Assembly: GCA_036346225.1 (NCBI GenBank)
Contig: JARFIW010000658.1
Span: forward strand, 310,001-374,000
Origin: Platerodrilus igneus
Lineage: Eukaryota; Arthropoda; Insecta; Coleoptera; Lycidae
Direction of reading: 5' to 3'
Length of the DNA stretch: 64,000 nucleotides
Below, in pieces: positions 45,731 through 58,377 of the stretch (its first letter is position 1; every line of letters begins with the position of its first letter). The position numbers were made by a program, and so were the translations under genes. The notes under the pieces are model-generated. The model had not been told where the DNA came from. It did not search any database and saw nothing but the letters and a program-made list of their open reading frames with translations.

Positions 45731-47886
45731 ACCGTGCCGTGCTTGTTCATGAGCAATTTAAAAATTTATCTCGCATTCATTCTCACTATTTTCAAAGCAA
45801 CCGGAAAGCAGTATTTTTAACGTAATTAATACATAGGAACAAAGCACAAACTCAACTCAAAACACAATTAGTAAAGCAACAAGGAAACAGTATTTTGAAC
45901 GTAATATATCGGACCGAAGCACAAACTACAACTCAAAATCTGTTTTCATTCGTTGTTACTACAACCTCTTATCGTCTCTTATCTAGACTGGTCTATAATA
46001 TAAGGAACATCCAAAACGTGAATGCCGCAATCATATCTAATAATTAATTACAGCGGTTTATCATATTCGAGAAGTTGGGAAGTAATTTACCAATAATTCT
46101 ATTTAAAATTCGTTCCTTGCAATTTATTTATTAATTGAAAATCAATCTTCAATTAAACTATCTTTAATTAATAAAATGTTAAGCCATTAAAAAATGCACG
46201 TTACAAATTCCCCCCTAGCAAAATAAAGACGTCGGGGAAAAAAACGACAGACAAGGGACCAAACAACAAAAAAAAAATTATTTTTATCCGGTTCGAAGGA
46301 CCAAAACCAGTATAAGAAAAGGGACATTTTTCCAAAAGAAGACAAAGTCATCTATCATAACCAACAACGACAGAACAGGTAAAGAAAGCATCAAGTAAAC
46401 ACCCAATGAGGATTAAAGGTCTTAGCTACTTTCAAAATCGTCAAAAGACGGATGTCCCCAAAAGGGACATTTCTGTTCTCCCCCTCAAAGAAAAGTTTTG
46501 GCTTCCCGCGGAGAAACCAAGAGGAAAGAAAAAAAGCGAGGGAGAAAACTCGTAGTAAACCAACTAGACGACAAAACTGTCAACCTCAAGTGTGCAGCAA
46601 AGAAAGAACCAAGACAAAGTAAAGAGCAAAGGCAAGCTAGTACACCATCTAGAATACTTCCAACTGAGGTAACACAGATTCGTATGAAACGATTACTTAA
46701 GCAAAGTCTGGCTAACTGACCTACAAAAGCGACTAAGTCGAAATACCTAAAGGCAAAGAAAATAGATCTGAAGCCTACCTCAGGGAATGGATGTAGAAAG
46801 CGACTATAATAGTCAAATAGTGAACAAATGGTAGAACTAGCCAGAAGAAAAAGTCACGGGATGGGCTAGCTACAAAAATATGAATAGGAATACGAAATGG
46901 GCGCTAGTGTTTTCGGACACAAGCTTATCAGAGAAAACACAAGACCAATAAGCCAAAAAAAAAGTTACAAGTCATTAGGGACAGCGAGACGTAGGGGTCA
47001 AAATAGAATCGGCCGTAGGGAGGCATTTAGGATCCGGAGGTTCAGAATCAAAATGTCGGACAAAACTAAGAGTAAATAAATCCACAGGGAAAGATAGGTA
47101 AGCAGTAGCAATCGGAGAGGACCAAGGTGTAAAGGCATAAGCGCTGCCAAAGTCGTCAAAGGACGGATGTCTCTTTAGAAAAGAAACAGCACAGTTTCCA
47201 ACCTCAAGAAATTGGTTTTGCGCGCGCAGAAACCAAAAGAAAAGAAAAGTTGCGAGGAAGGAAACCAACAGCAATAGCCAACATAAGACACAAGTGTCAA
47301 GCCTCAAGTAAGCTAGGGAACGACAAACGGAAAACTGGAAAAAGTAACGAAAGGCTTCAACTGTGGTATCAAGAAGGGAGAAAAAAAAGTCGTATAATAC
47401 AACCAGATCTAGATCGGGGACATTAGGATTATATTTAAGTGAGGTAGCGAAAGTGACGTGAAGAAAAAGAAAAAAAAGGTGGTGTACAGAAAACTTGGGC
47501 GCCAGTGTTTTCCAGAACCAAATTACCAGCGAAAACACAACTCTGATAATTCACACAAAAACAAAAAAAAAAAATTACAATCAAGGAATTTCTATATAGC
47601 GAAGGAAAAAGATTCAAGACTACACCACAAAAAAAAATTAGAGCCAGCCAATATAGGCAGAAAAGAAAATCGAACCGATACACCAAAAAAAAAAATCAAG
47701 TCAAAAAAATCAAGGTCATAAAAAAAAAATTAGAAAATCAAGAGCAACCAAAAACAATCGAGCCGATACACCAATCGGGCCCCTCAAAAAAGTCGAGCCT
47801 TTCAAAAAAAGTCGAGCCCCTCAAAAAGTCGAGCCCAAACGAGAAGGAAGAAAAAAAATAATTTCGGGCCCCTCAAAAAAAGTCGA
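45731..47886. other. noncoding interior of the LARD-like element
   Basis: Strongly purine-rich on the plus strand. Internal diverged duplications as listed for the whole element. At 47756-47886, short repeats of aaaagtcgagcccctc, about six units, lead into the primer site. The long minus-strand frames (46975-47538) arise from the base bias. Confidence 0.6.
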
Positions 47887-47904
47887 GCCCCACGTTGGGC
47901 GCCA
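47887..47904 (-). promoter_or_regulatory. primer-binding site (lysine-tRNA type)
   Basis: Minus strand TGGCGCCCAACGTGGGGC, seven bases inside the 5' LTR edge. Known: complementary to the 3' end of a lysine tRNA; used to prime minus-strand DNA synthesis in several retroelement groups. Confidence 0.7.
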
Positions 47905-47911
47905 AAAATCC

Positions 47912-49113
47912 TGTTACGTTTTTTTCGTGGCAGTCACGTTGGGCGCCAAATTTATGCTACGTTGGCTCGTAGCCGTGCGTAACACCAAGAAAGTCAAGGA
48001 ATGACCGGGCTCAATCGGAGATTAGGGGGAGTTGTAGAAAGCAGACTGAAATATGATGTATGCGGCGGTAAGGAGTTAGTAACAGTACCTGCAATAAAAG
48101 AAATTAGAATAGCAAACCTGCAATAAAAAAAATTAGTCCTACAAACCTGAAATAAAGAAAAAGCATAGCAGCAATGCAAAGTCTAAGTTATTCAGTACTT
48201 TGTAGAATGTAAATAAAACTGTTTATATAAACTATATTATATAATCACGATAAAAGCATTACAAAATTTTTTATCACAAAGTGAGGTAATATTGGGGAGT
48301 ACAGAAACGTTTCCTCACATACCAATTAAACATAAATCAGACAAAATATTAACAAAAGATAAATAGATAAGACACGATTGATATGAGTAATTCAGCAGTA
48401 TTGATTTCTTTTTCTTTCCTTTATTATTTTCTTAATCGCAGGCAAGTCTATTGTGAAAGGTATCAGCACCACAAAGATATGGTAAAGCAACGGATAGAAA
48501 TTTAAAGTAATAACCAGTAGGAAATAGTTCAACTTACAAAAGTCCTTCAGCAACGCTTCCTTGCAACTGAAGTGTGGGATTCAGCGATGTCCTGCACTAA
48601 CGAAGCACTTCAACATTGACTGTGAGGGTGTTGATGGAACTTATCACACGTTACACTAATCACACCTACGTATTTCACTGGTGTTAGCAGCAGACACTAT
48701 CATGCTGATGGAACTATGTAGCATTGATAAATTTCTTGTTAATTCCATTTCCTGAGACAATAATTTCGAAATATTTTGTAACACTAGTTTAAAAAAAATG
48801 GTAATAAAAATTTAGAATTAGAATTAGAATTAGAATTAGAATTAGAATTAGAATTTTGTTTTTAGAAACACTCAAGCTTGAAACGGTATTTGGCTACTCC
48901 AAAGTATGCACTACGCTGATAAAAAAAAGGATCACGAAGACTAGATCGCACACACAGTTTAAGTATTAAAAAGACAAAGCACCAACAAAAAAACACAATG
49001 AGTCAAGCACGTGTATCACTAAAGTAAGTCCATCGATGTTCCGTAACAAGCACGTGCGGTCGAGTAAACACGTTCGCCTATAAAACATCTTTCCAACAGA
49101 AACTCAACTAAAA
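47912..49113 (-). repeat. 5' LTR of the LARD-like element
   Basis: Partner of 44546-45730. It carries more units of the gaatta microsatellite (48812-48856), which accounts for most of the length difference, and a gtga insertion at about 48282. Confidence 0.85.
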
Positions 49114-49824
49114 TCTTCTTTCCACTTTTCAAGAACTTTGAAATAGAAATTGTCCATGTTATATTTAATTAATTTAAAGGAGTATTGCAACGTATGTTAA
49201 TTGAGCTGGTTTATTTTATTATACTTAATAATTAACTTAATATTGTGGCCTCGCACTAAAGATTATTTATGAATAAATCGAAACCACTCTGTATATGTAA
49301 AAATATTTTAAACTGCCCGATTACAAAAAAAAACAGCTTAATTAGATTTAATTATTTGAATGTATCTTTTGTTGGAAACCATACCGAATACAATGCGATT
49401 AGCTTTTTGTAGCTTTAAATAACAAATGGATATAGAAAATTAAAATGTAAATACTAAATAATATTCTATGTTGCGGCATTTTTTTTCATAATAATTAAAA
49501 TTTCCAGTAAAGCATGCGACAAAAAAATATTCATAGACAACAAAGTAATGTCTACCTGATACGAGAGACTTGAATAATCAGTTCTCTGAACGGATGCTAG
49601 CACATTCTCGAATTGTAGACCTATACACCAGCAATCTGTAAAATGGAAATTGGCAACGTTCTTTGTTTAGAATATGAGGAAACAATATTCAGTCAAATTT
49701 TGAATACTTTCCTTGAAATATTTTACTATATACTAGTAGTAGTACATGAATTCTAAAATACATTTTGTTACTTAAGGTTGAAGTTTGACGCAAACCACCT
49801 TCTATTTTAGATTGCCTGTGCAAG
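49114..49824. other. AT-rich noncoding DNA
   Basis: No gene seen. If the LARD-like element split the hAT element, its missing 5' end should be here, but I found no matching TIR. Confidence 0.4.
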
Positions 49825-50004
49825 TGTGCCCGAAACGGCCCGGCCCGGCCCGAAGCCCGGCCCGAAATTCAAGCCGGGCCTGAAGCCGGGCCGATGCGTT
49901 TTGGTTCGGGCCGGGCCGCCGGGCCAGGCCGGAGCAAATTATTTCGGGCCGGGCCGGGCCGCATCTAAAAGCCCGGCCCGGCTCGGCCCGAATCCATCCC
50001 TACC
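49825..50004. repeat. GC-rich self-complementary island built on CCGGCCCGG
   Basis: About 180 bases of near-pure G+C in a region otherwise AT-rich. The left half is rich in ggcccggcccgg and the right half in cgggccgggccgg, so the segment can fold on itself. Edges read gtgtgcccgaaacgg and cccgaatccatcccta. The proline/glycine ORF through it is a composition artefact. It may be a foldback mobile repeat. Confidence 0.8.
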
Positions 50005-50635
50005 CTTGAAGTAGCATATTTCGTGTTGATGTTGTTGACTTAAATCGTTTGGCAAATTGCTTAATCAGATTAGTGCTAGGGCACTGGTTAATGTTACGCA
50101 AATCATATTCAGCTCGAAATTGACGACGAACAGTTACAAAGTAACCTCTATTCTCATAAAACATACGCACGCTGTTCTCCCGTGTAACTATCTGTAGCCA
50201 CTAACATTTTCGTAATTGGGCTACACATCAACACCACCGTGACCACACGTGCAACAGCGTTTAGGAAACGTAGCTTCCTCAAAAGTGAATTTCTTAATGG
50301 GCCACCCAGTATTTTATTGTAAAGTTAAGTTTTGCACATTGGCATGGCAGTGCACATTACCTATATGTTTGTAGTTAAATATTTTTTCTTAATGGCTAAT
50401 AACGATTACGACCCATTATGCACCACGTTCTCAATATAAATCGTTGGATGATATGTAGTGGGAAAGTTTTACAACACAAGTTTAATATCTACAGATTCTT
50501 CAAAATACGGTAAAATAAACAAATGACATATGCAAATTATCAACTAGTATCACTAAAGTATTTATAAATAGTAGACTTGAGTATAATACAAATCGTTAGA
50601 TCTTATTTTCAAAACATAGGCCACAATTGTTCATT
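50005..50635. other. AT-rich noncoding DNA
   Basis: Contains taatgggccacccagta (50298-50314), which resembles an IS630/mariner terminal repeat, with no transposase attached. Confidence 0.3.
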
Positions 50636-50639
50636 TAAT

Positions 50640-50815
50640 GTTCATTTAATAAAGGGTAATATAAAGATAATACTTCTAGTAATCCTAGGAACTTACCGTT
50701 AGAAGCATTACCAATTTTATTACTGTCTCCAAGGAATGCCAAACGTTTTTCATCTAAGAACAAGGTCACGTGAAGCAGCCGCTTAGGAAGTTCTTTCCAA
50801 GTTTCTTATTCATTT
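50640..50815 (-). pseudogene. hAT (ZMYM1-type) transposase fragment
   Basis: Seen on the minus strand: ETWKELPKRLLHVTLFLDEK, RLAFLGDSNKIGNASNGKFL and GLLEVLSLYYPLLNEH. Known: this matches the W..VL.R....KFLA...LAFRG....G..NGNFL.L.ELL..YDP.L..H segment of ZMYM1-type hAT transposases, as in the copy at 43314-43508. It is a different family member, since many residues differ. No neighbouring hAT domains found. Confidence 0.7.
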
Positions 50816-51039
50816 TAGATGGACTTCAACCGCATGTCCTCTAAAGAATGCTCATTTAATTTTTGCAGTTCTGTTTGTCACTCTATGAAACCCTTTTTGT
50901 GTGAGACACTCATGTTTGTTGGGTCTGGTTGTCTCGGGGCCAACTTCTTCTGGCAGTATGAATTCTGCGATTTTGACTGCTTTGTCGATGTCTACGGGAA
51001 TCTTATGTCGTTTTGTTCAATAGTTTTGTAGGGGGCAGG

Positions 51040-52535
51040 AGTCTTGTGACGTCTATTCCTCCACTATGTTTAAAATGTCCATAAATGCCTACCAACACTT
51101 ATGTGTTTATCAGCCGCTGAATCCACTGGAGTATATTATAAAAAAATGCTTATTAGATCAATATTTTTTGTTTTGTGGTTGGAGTGATTGTAGTTGGCGA
51201 TGTCCATGTTGGGGTTGGTGGTGGTGGGCGTGTGGTGATAGTGGCTGTGTTGGGGTTGGCTCTTGGTGCATTGTTCGATTTTGTGACTACGGTTAGTTTT
51301 TGCGTAAGTTTATGTTCGCTGACATGTAGGGAATTAATTTTGGTACCACTCTTTTGCGAGTACGTCTGGGTGCCTCGTTACTCAACGAGTCTCCTATCGA
51401 AGACTCCTGTGTTTTATTCCTGTTTGGAATAGTAGTTGCTACATTATCGTCTTCGATGTTGTGTTTTATGGCGCTGGTTGCTGTGCTGGGAAAATACTCT
51501 CCACTGCGGGTGATAGCGATTCCCTATTCGTCTATTTCGTTTGTCCCCGTGGTATGGTTGGACGTGGTGGGTGCTTGCCCGTTCTTTTTCTACCAGAGCA
51601 GGTCTCGATAGACAAAACAGTTTCTATAGTTCCCCGGATAAGGGTTTCTGAAGTTGACGCAGGTAGGTGATGTTTCCTATGCATTCTTGCACTTGTAAGC
51701 ATGATGTTCTTTGCTGCATCCTACATACCTCAGTTTGAAGTCGCAGTTTAAGTTAGAATAGCTGAACGATTGGCTAACGTAGCATTGTGGTAATTCCACT
51801 CTAGATTCGAAGGTTTGGATAGTGAGTCAGTCGCAGTACAGCAGGCTTCTGATGTAGAATTCTCGTGACTTGAGATGTTTTTCTAAGCAAATAAGGAAGG
51901 CGTACCTGCGACTTTGTTTCTCGTCTTTAGTTTCGTTGCGTAGGTGAATTTCATTCCAATGTTGTTTTTTTGACTTGTGTATATATATTACACAATGTTA
52001 ATAGCTATCCCTTTGATGACTACCCTGAGCTCTCTTTGCTTTCACAGTATAATGTAAAATTTAGATAATCTTGAAGGAAACGGAATTTTGCGAAATCTGC
52101 AGCATATATTCTCGGGTCTTGTTTCCTGGCTCTGCGACGTCCTCTTCTTCCTTCAGGAGCTTCTTCATATGTTCTGCATGTTATAGAAAGTTCAAAAATG
52201 TGTCAATAAAAATAGGTGGCATGCGATTGTTGGTTGAAAGTCGTGTTGTACGTTGTTCGGCGTCTGAAGTTTCCATAATGGAGATGACGATGGAGTTGGC
52301 GTTGCTTCTGAACACTGTTGCAGAATTTTTGGCGGTGGTGGGGGAAGGGGGTAGCAGTGATATTGCTATCTGGTTCTATTACTGCGGTCGGTTTCATATG
52401 TTCGGTCCTCTGCTTCATCTTGGTTGTTCTCGTAGTATGCGGTTGGTGGAGTTCCCATTTACTATGTCGGCGCTTTCGTCCATTAAAATGACTGAAGCTC
52501 TTTTCTTCCAAAAACATTTGGCTGTTGAACCCATT
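51040..52535 (-). pseudogene. Jockey-like LINE: ORF1 (gag-like) and start of ORF2
   Basis: Seen on the minus strand from 52523: MGSTAKCFWKKRASVILMDE, IVNGNSTNRI, a hydrophilic region (YEEAPEGRRGRRRARKQDPR), then decayed zinc knuckles LPQCYVSQSFSYSNLSCDFK, RYVGCSKEHHAYKCK and PTCVNFRNPYPGNYRNCFVY (51790-51610), a polar tail ending LQPQNKKY stop (51165), and NILQWIQRLIN at about 51130, like an ORF2 start (ilQWN..g). Known: Jockey-clade ORF1 ends with three knuckles of the form QCY.CQ.yGH....C, C.KC...H....C, P.CvNC...H.anY.gC. Several frames and stops; dead. Confidence 0.75.
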
Positions 52536-52639
52536 ATCGTAGCAATGCTAGTTTCGCTCTGAAAAGAGCGGTTAAACACGTAAATGCACACCAAGTGCCG
52601 GAACCCGCGGCGATGTCGGAGTGAGACTAAGTGAGACAC

Positions 52640-53815
52640 TGATTTTGTGTTCTAGAATTCTGTCATAAAGCTTTCTTCACTTTTCTGTAGCAAAATAACC
52701 ATTCGGAGCTGCCAAAGCTGATCTTCTCGCTAGCAAAAGTTACACAGCTCTTTTTAAATACAAAAGATTTGTGACGATATTGTTTAGCCTTATTGTCATT
52801 ATCAGCAAGTGTTTAGTGTTTGCGAGCGGGCACAAACAAAGACATATGCCTGTGAGGGAGATATCCTACGGACACAATAAAACGAGCAAAATAGGTAGAA
52901 TCTAATGAAAACGGAAGTATTATTTGGCACTAAGGTTTTCGAATCAATGTATCGTTCTCTGTAGAAATAACTATCCTCAGATACCCTTAGTAGGCACATA
53001 GTATGAGTGTATCTGTGACCAATGATGTTGTTGCCGACGATACGTTGCTGCAAAACACTCTGAACCATTATTTTAATTCAGTATCGAACAAAAGCAGAAA
53101 AATCAGAAATCTCAAAATTGAAATTTTTTGTAATATTCAGCTACTTTCTTATTGCTCTTTATTCACAAAAACACAGTCTTTTCAAAATCAAATGCATTAT
53201 TAAAATAGTGTTAATCGTTATATATGGGCGTATTTATACAAAAACAGCAGCGGAGACCGACTCAGATGACACATATACCTGCCTCTCCCTTAGTCACAAC
53301 CTCAAATTCGCTTTGACACAGCTCTCAACTACTTATCCATGTACCCTTCTTAATCCTGTATGTTTGAACTTTTCTCCTCCTCCACGTACGTACCTTATCT
53401 TCTGCTCCACCTTCTGTTACTAACTTAATTATAAGATATAACTTATCTTCCTATCACGCCGTTTTTTATTTACACCTTTAATAATTCTGTTTCTAAACTA
53501 TTTCTAGCACCTTACCATTACAACTCTCTATTTAGCTGATCGTAAGTATATTCTGCTGTAGCACCACATTTCGAAAACTTCGAAAAACTGCTCCTTTGCT
53601 GAATGTCCATACTTTAAAGGCGTGTAGTTCTGCACTTAAAACTTAGATTATCGATAATGTTTTCGTAACAGCCAGAGCAATTCTACAACGATGCCATAAA
53701 GTTTCGTTGCCCCATTATTAATGCTAATCTAAGTTGTTGTTTGTTTTTTTCTGTTTTATTTCAGATTGTCTGAACTAAACCATCGCTGATACGTCCAATT
53801 ATAGTATTAAAGAAC
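52640..53815. other. AT-rich DNA with no supported gene
   Basis: Short ORFs at 53003-53203 and 53118-53423 (plus) and 52802-53068 (minus) are not recognised. Confidence 0.4.
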
Positions 53816-53821
53816 GTATTA

Positions 53822-54490
53822 TTGCAAGTTGTTGGGTGCATGAGAGAAATCAAACCGGGATAACAATAGCAGAAGTTCGTGCAGACTTTCGGTTGCGGTT
53901 TTAACGAGATTCTCCACCGAGAGAGTCACTTTGATGGGAACAAAATTTTTCACCAGAAGATGTGTGAAGAATAAGGAAATAAGTGGCAGACCTTCCACAA
54001 GGAAAGAAACGCGTCGACTCGACAAGAAATGCGGGGATGGATCGTTTCAGAATTCGTAAAAGATCTGTAGAATTGGGTGTACCCCAGTTGACAATCCAGA
54101 AGCACATGAAGTAAAACATAGGACTGTGTTTATTTCGGCTTAAACCCGTCCAAGAATAATTGGATGCTGACACAGACAAAAGAACGTAGACATGTGCGGC
54201 ACTCCAGAGATCGTTGGACACAATACCAAAATGAGGTAAAGTTGTCTTTTCCGATGAGTGTGCGATATGCAGAATTCTCGAGCTCGAAATGTCTTTTCGT
54301 CCTAGAGAAGTTCACACTTTTATGAAGAGTTGGAAAATTACACTCCGCATGTACATTGACCATTGACAGTAGTCGCTTGTTTCGGCCCCTCTTTTTCGAC
54401 GGTGTTGTGAATTAACATCGGTATCTAAACATGTTACAGAACTGGTTTAACGTATTCCTCTTTTGGTTATACAAAAACAATTTTTAAGAG
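53822..54490 (+). pseudogene. IS630/mariner-family transposase, degenerate
   Basis: Seen: ITIAEVRADFRLRF near 53850, GRPSTRKETRRLD (about 53978), MDRFRIRKRSVELGVPQLTI and QKHMK (HTH, 54034-54114), LFRLKPVQE, then VFSDECAICRILELEMS (54249-54300), the first catalytic Asp-Glu region, and PLFFDGVVN..YLNMLQNWF (54385-54450). Known: this order (GRP linker, second HTH, FSDE, GPFFF..TVN...YL.ML..W) is standard for insect members. The second and third acidic sites are missing; the copy ends early. Stops and shifts throughout. Confidence 0.7.
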
Positions 54491-55925
54491 AACAGCTGGT
54501 TCGACATTATATGATACCTTCTTTAAAAAGAAATTTTTCAAGGATTAACTAACTACTTCATTAGGCAACTCATAAGCAACTCTGTATGAAATTTTAAAAC
54601 CCTGTAAATTTAATTTTGTACCTATATTTATTCATTACTTAAATTAAATAAAGTATTAGCCCTTCACGAATATATTTGTAACAATTCAGATCATAAACAA
54701 GAGATTAAGAGCCATAAGCGCCAACCCTTACTTTATTAATCTGAATAAACGAAAAGCTTTGAAAATACTTTACCAAACAGTAGTGATTAAAGATCAAATT
54801 CAAATCCTGTGTGATCGATAATGTTTACAACCAATATCTTCAACTTTCATTTAATAATCAGGCGTGTACTTGATGTTACTACCAACAGCTTTTCCAACAT
54901 TAACTAATACTTTTCCTTTGTACCTAAATTAGCGCTACAAATAAAAAGTACTGCTAATAATTAAAAGCAAACTATGAACCATCAACAAAGAGATCACTTA
55001 CGGAACTAATCAAGACCCATGTTACTAAATTTAGAGGGCAATTCTCAGTTTGCATGCCCTTCGAAAAGGCTTAAGCATATTTACAAGGTCTTAGAAGGAT
55101 ACACAATATTCATTAATATTCATCTCCGGAAAAAGGGTGTAATAGATACAGGAATAAAAAGACACTCGTACGACTGTGTTTAAAACGAATTACAAATATT
55201 TAAAATAAAGGTGTTTTAAAGTGTGCATATAACACAATCAATAATACGTGTAAGTATAGCTGTAAAGCTTTTTAACTTATCCAATATTAATAATAGCTTC
55301 CTAGAAGTCAAAATAATAAACATAAAGTTTGTCACATGAGATGTTGTCAGTGCCCTATGTGTAGTGTTGCATGATAAATCCCAAAATGTAATCAGAATTT
55401 CTGCATCACTCATACTTTTTCTGTGACAACTTTTTAAAGCTGTGGACATACTTGTTAGACACATTTACCAACAGAGTGTAACAAATACAAATATGTTCTT
55501 AATTTCGATTCAAGGACTGTATTTTAAATAAGCTCTAGTAGTTGTAATGTAAACATAGCATAAAAAGAGCTTACATAATTAAATAACTCATTCACCTACA
55601 TGTCAGGACACGAAAACTATGGTTTATAAATATACTTTTATTCTGTTAGTAAAGACCAAGCATCAATATGGTTTTGTAGCATTATTATAAACAGTGATTT
55701 GTGAAATAGACAGTACAGTGTTCGAAATCGTTTAGCATTATGACAATGTATTAATCATCACAATACTTTCTGTTATGCGTACGGTGAGCTGAATTTCAAA
55801 TCTCAGAAACTAACCATACTCCTCGTATTAAAAAACGTTACGAACTTTATTTTGGTTGTAAAGTAGGCGAGTAAGATAAAAGTTGGCCTCTTCATATTTG
55901 TTGTGTAAACAGTGTTAGGTTACTT
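54491..55925. other. AT-rich noncoding DNA
   Basis: No gene recognised. A minus-strand 82-codon frame (55216-55464) has no known motif. Confidence 0.4.
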
Positions 55926-56398
55926 ACTGGGTGGATGAATGGTTCGCATCATATGCCTTTTGCTGTACCTGTGATTTGGAAAGGAGCCAACAGAACACTT
56001 AAAAAACTATTATTTCTGCTTAATAACCATAAAGGACATTACTTCCAAATCAAAACGATCAGTAAAATACTCAAACTTGTCTTCTGCAATCAGACCTGTT
56101 CCTCACTGGGAGGATTTACCTGTGCCAGACCTGTGACATACGGCGAAATGTGATTTGGATACTGATGAAACACAAAGTCTTGAAAATGATGTTGATTTCT
56201 AAGGTAGACTTCATCATATGAACATCATTTATTAACGTAATGGGATCTTAATGATCTAGTACGTGATTTAAATTTTTCTAAAAAGCAGTCTGACCTTGTA
56301 GCATCTCAATTAAAGGGATGGAATTTTCTTAAAAGAGGTACCAAAATGTTATTTTCGTAACTGCCATGATAAATTGAAAGATCTGTTTTACATGACTG

Positions 56399-57612
56399 TT
56401 CGGTCTCTTTGTCGCTCGTTCGCGTGGTTAATTTTAAGTTATTTTAAATTTGTAGTTGTAAATCAAATAGTAAAACTGTCATCCCTTGTTCCCTTATATC
56501 CTGTCGTAAAAATTCCTGGTGCATGTGTAAATAAGTTGAAAAAGGGGTAGTGACAAAACACTCTCTCATCGATATCGAAGCAGAACAGTCGGTTCTTCGT
56601 TCGGTAAAAGTGAGTTTGTCAATGGTACCGCCGAATTAATTTGATAAACCCCTAAAAAACACAGTGCAAGTGCAACGGAACACGTACTATAATCTCCAAT
56701 ACAGTGCACTTAGTTGAGGGGCAAGGAATTGCAGCATAGAACAATAAAAAACCGCGGAGGTAAGTCGATATAGAAAATTATAAGACCCCCCGCGCTGAAC
56801 AAATGGTCTTCATCGCCGGATTATTTAATTAATTAATTAGTTCCTATCCTTTAAGCTCCTCATTTATACGTAAATTTAACAATTGTCATGGTTTTGATTA
56901 TGGTTAAACGTGTTACAAAGAGAATAACATCCTGCTTACAAATTTAATGGTAGAAACATCTGGTTATAACGGTAGATTTTATAATATATCCCATATCTTT
57001 TGTTGCAAAGATTAGTGGTCGAACAGTTTACTTTAGGTAAACTAAATTTATGAAGGGTTATTGTATTGTAAATTTTTACCTTATTTGTCGTTTTAAGTTC
57101 GAGGAACCATTCAGGTTCATGCAACTTGTATAACAAAGGGGTTGGAATCTATTTGAAACGTTAAACGTTTTTGTCGGGCGAGCACTGTAATTAGTTGCAT
57201 TTGTCCATTAATAATTAAATTTCGTAGATTAATTAGTTGTAGCGTATTTGAGTACGCATTGTTTTTACATTAATTTTTATTGTCGTTCATTAATCATTAA
57301 TCGAATATGGTTATATCACTTGATAAAGTTATTCTTGAAGCTAGATTTGTAGTTAAAAGGTTGGATCATATATACAGTAAAATTAATCAACCGGAAAATG
57401 TATCGATTGCTTTAATTAGAGCATCGATTAAAAGTGTCGAGCAAATTGAAACTTATTTCAAGTCTTTTTGCAAGGATTATTTCTTTGATGAGGAGAGTGA
57501 ACAATTGGACGAATTCTCGGCCCTTAGGGTGAAAATCGATGATTATCTATTAGATCGGGTAGTATGGTTCGCTTGAAACATCTTAGAAAATTATAAGACC
57601 TCCCGCGCTGAA
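56399..57612 (+). mobile_element. fragment of an LTR retrotransposon with leader and gag start
   Basis: Seen: the host frame breaks near 56400 and resumes near 57612. The insert opens tgttcggtctctttgtcgct; a candidate LTR ends gtttgtca at about 56622, next to tggtaccgccgaa, a possible primer-binding site, followed by a noncoding leader and an ORF at 57307-57576. A 33-bp repeat (agaaaattataagacc.cccgcgctgaacaaa) occurs at 56772 and 57584. No second LTR. Inferred: a truncated BEL- or gypsy-type element. Confidence 0.4.
57307..57576 (+). CDS. gag-like helical N-terminal ORF, 89 aa
   Basis: An uninterrupted frame starting MVISLDKVILEARFVVKRLD, with helical, amphipathic composition (SIKSVEQIETYFKSFCKDYF, DEFSALRVKIDDYLL). 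It resembles the N-terminal helical region of BEL/Pao-type gag proteins in general character, not by a diagnostic motif. It sits downstream of a candidate leader with several tandem attaa words. It stops at 57574 just before the 33-bp repeat. Unlike its neighbours it has no internal stops, which may be chance or recent insertion. Confidence 0.35.
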   Translation: MVISLDKVILEARFVVKRLDHIYSKINQPENVSIALIRASIKSVEQIETYFKSFCKDYFFDEESEQLDEFSALRVKIDDYLLDRVVWFA

Positions 57613-58377
57613 CAAAGACTATGGTTTAATATATTGTAATAACATTTGCTCGGTATTGGAGGACCTGGTTCACGTTCATCAAACAATAGAATGGTGCTTG
57701 TTTATTGATTCCTCAAAAGTTAGCTTAAAAGCTATGCTTCTTCATAATGAAAATAAATTCTTATCGATAACATTAGCCCGTGCTACTGAAATGAAGGAAT
57801 CACATGACTACATGAAACTACTTCTTGAATAGGTTCAATATGACAAATACTCCTAGGAAATCTGTGATTTAAAAATCATTGCACTTTTAGTTGGTTTGCA
57901 GTTTCGTTGCACCAAATTTAGTTGCTTTTTATGTGAACGGGATAGTAGGAACCATAGAAATCACTATTAAAAAAAAGACTGGCCGAAACGCGAATCATTA
58001 ATTTTATGTAACAAAACAATTAAAAATGCTCCACTTGTCAAGCCAGAAAGCCTCTACCTGCCTTCATTACACATTAAACTAAGACTTATGATGCAAAAAT
58101 AAACGAAGGTATTTTTCTTGGCCCACAGATATGGAAATGAATACAAGACAATAAATTTGAATAATGATTAAACTGCATAGAAGGAGCAGCCTAGAGTTTG
58201 TTTGTAGAAGTTACTACGAACTTTTTAGGGAATCATAATACTTAGTAAGAAATCTGCTTGATTCAGGGAAAGCCATAGGGTGCAATATGTCTCAAAGATA
58301 CATTTCTTGCATTCTTACTTGGATTTATTCCCTAAAAATCTTGGTCTTATCGGCGATGAGCACGGTGAGCAATTTCA

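Larger units (their letters stand above)
44546..49113 (-). mobile_element. large non-autonomous LTR retrotransposon (LARD-like)
   Basis: Seen: direct repeats of about 1.19 kb at 44546-45730 and 47912-49113, differing by a few percent by eye, flank a 2.2-kb interior. On the minus strand, seven bases past the right LTR, lies an 18-nt TGGCGCCCAACGTGGGGC (47887-47904), the lysine-tRNA-type primer site. The interior is A-rich on the plus strand and has no gag or pol. It contains diverged duplications (46434-46560 against 47149-47275; 46897-46945 against 47497-47545). Inferred: a LARD-type element mobilised by an autonomous gypsy-type partner. It inserted just upstream of the hAT start. Confidence 0.8.

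Noticed and set aside
46975..47538. 187-codon minus-strand ORF rich in Phe, Leu and Ser
   Set aside because: It is the complement of a purine-rich noncoding interior of the LARD-like element, has no domain, and its length follows from base bias.
49826..50014. 62-codon Pro/Gly-rich ORF
   Set aside because: Product of the GC-rich CCGGCCCGG repeat block.
52071..52562. 163-codon plus-strand ORF
   Set aside because: Antisense to the Jockey-like ORF1, whose zinc knuckles and order are recognisable on the minus strand.
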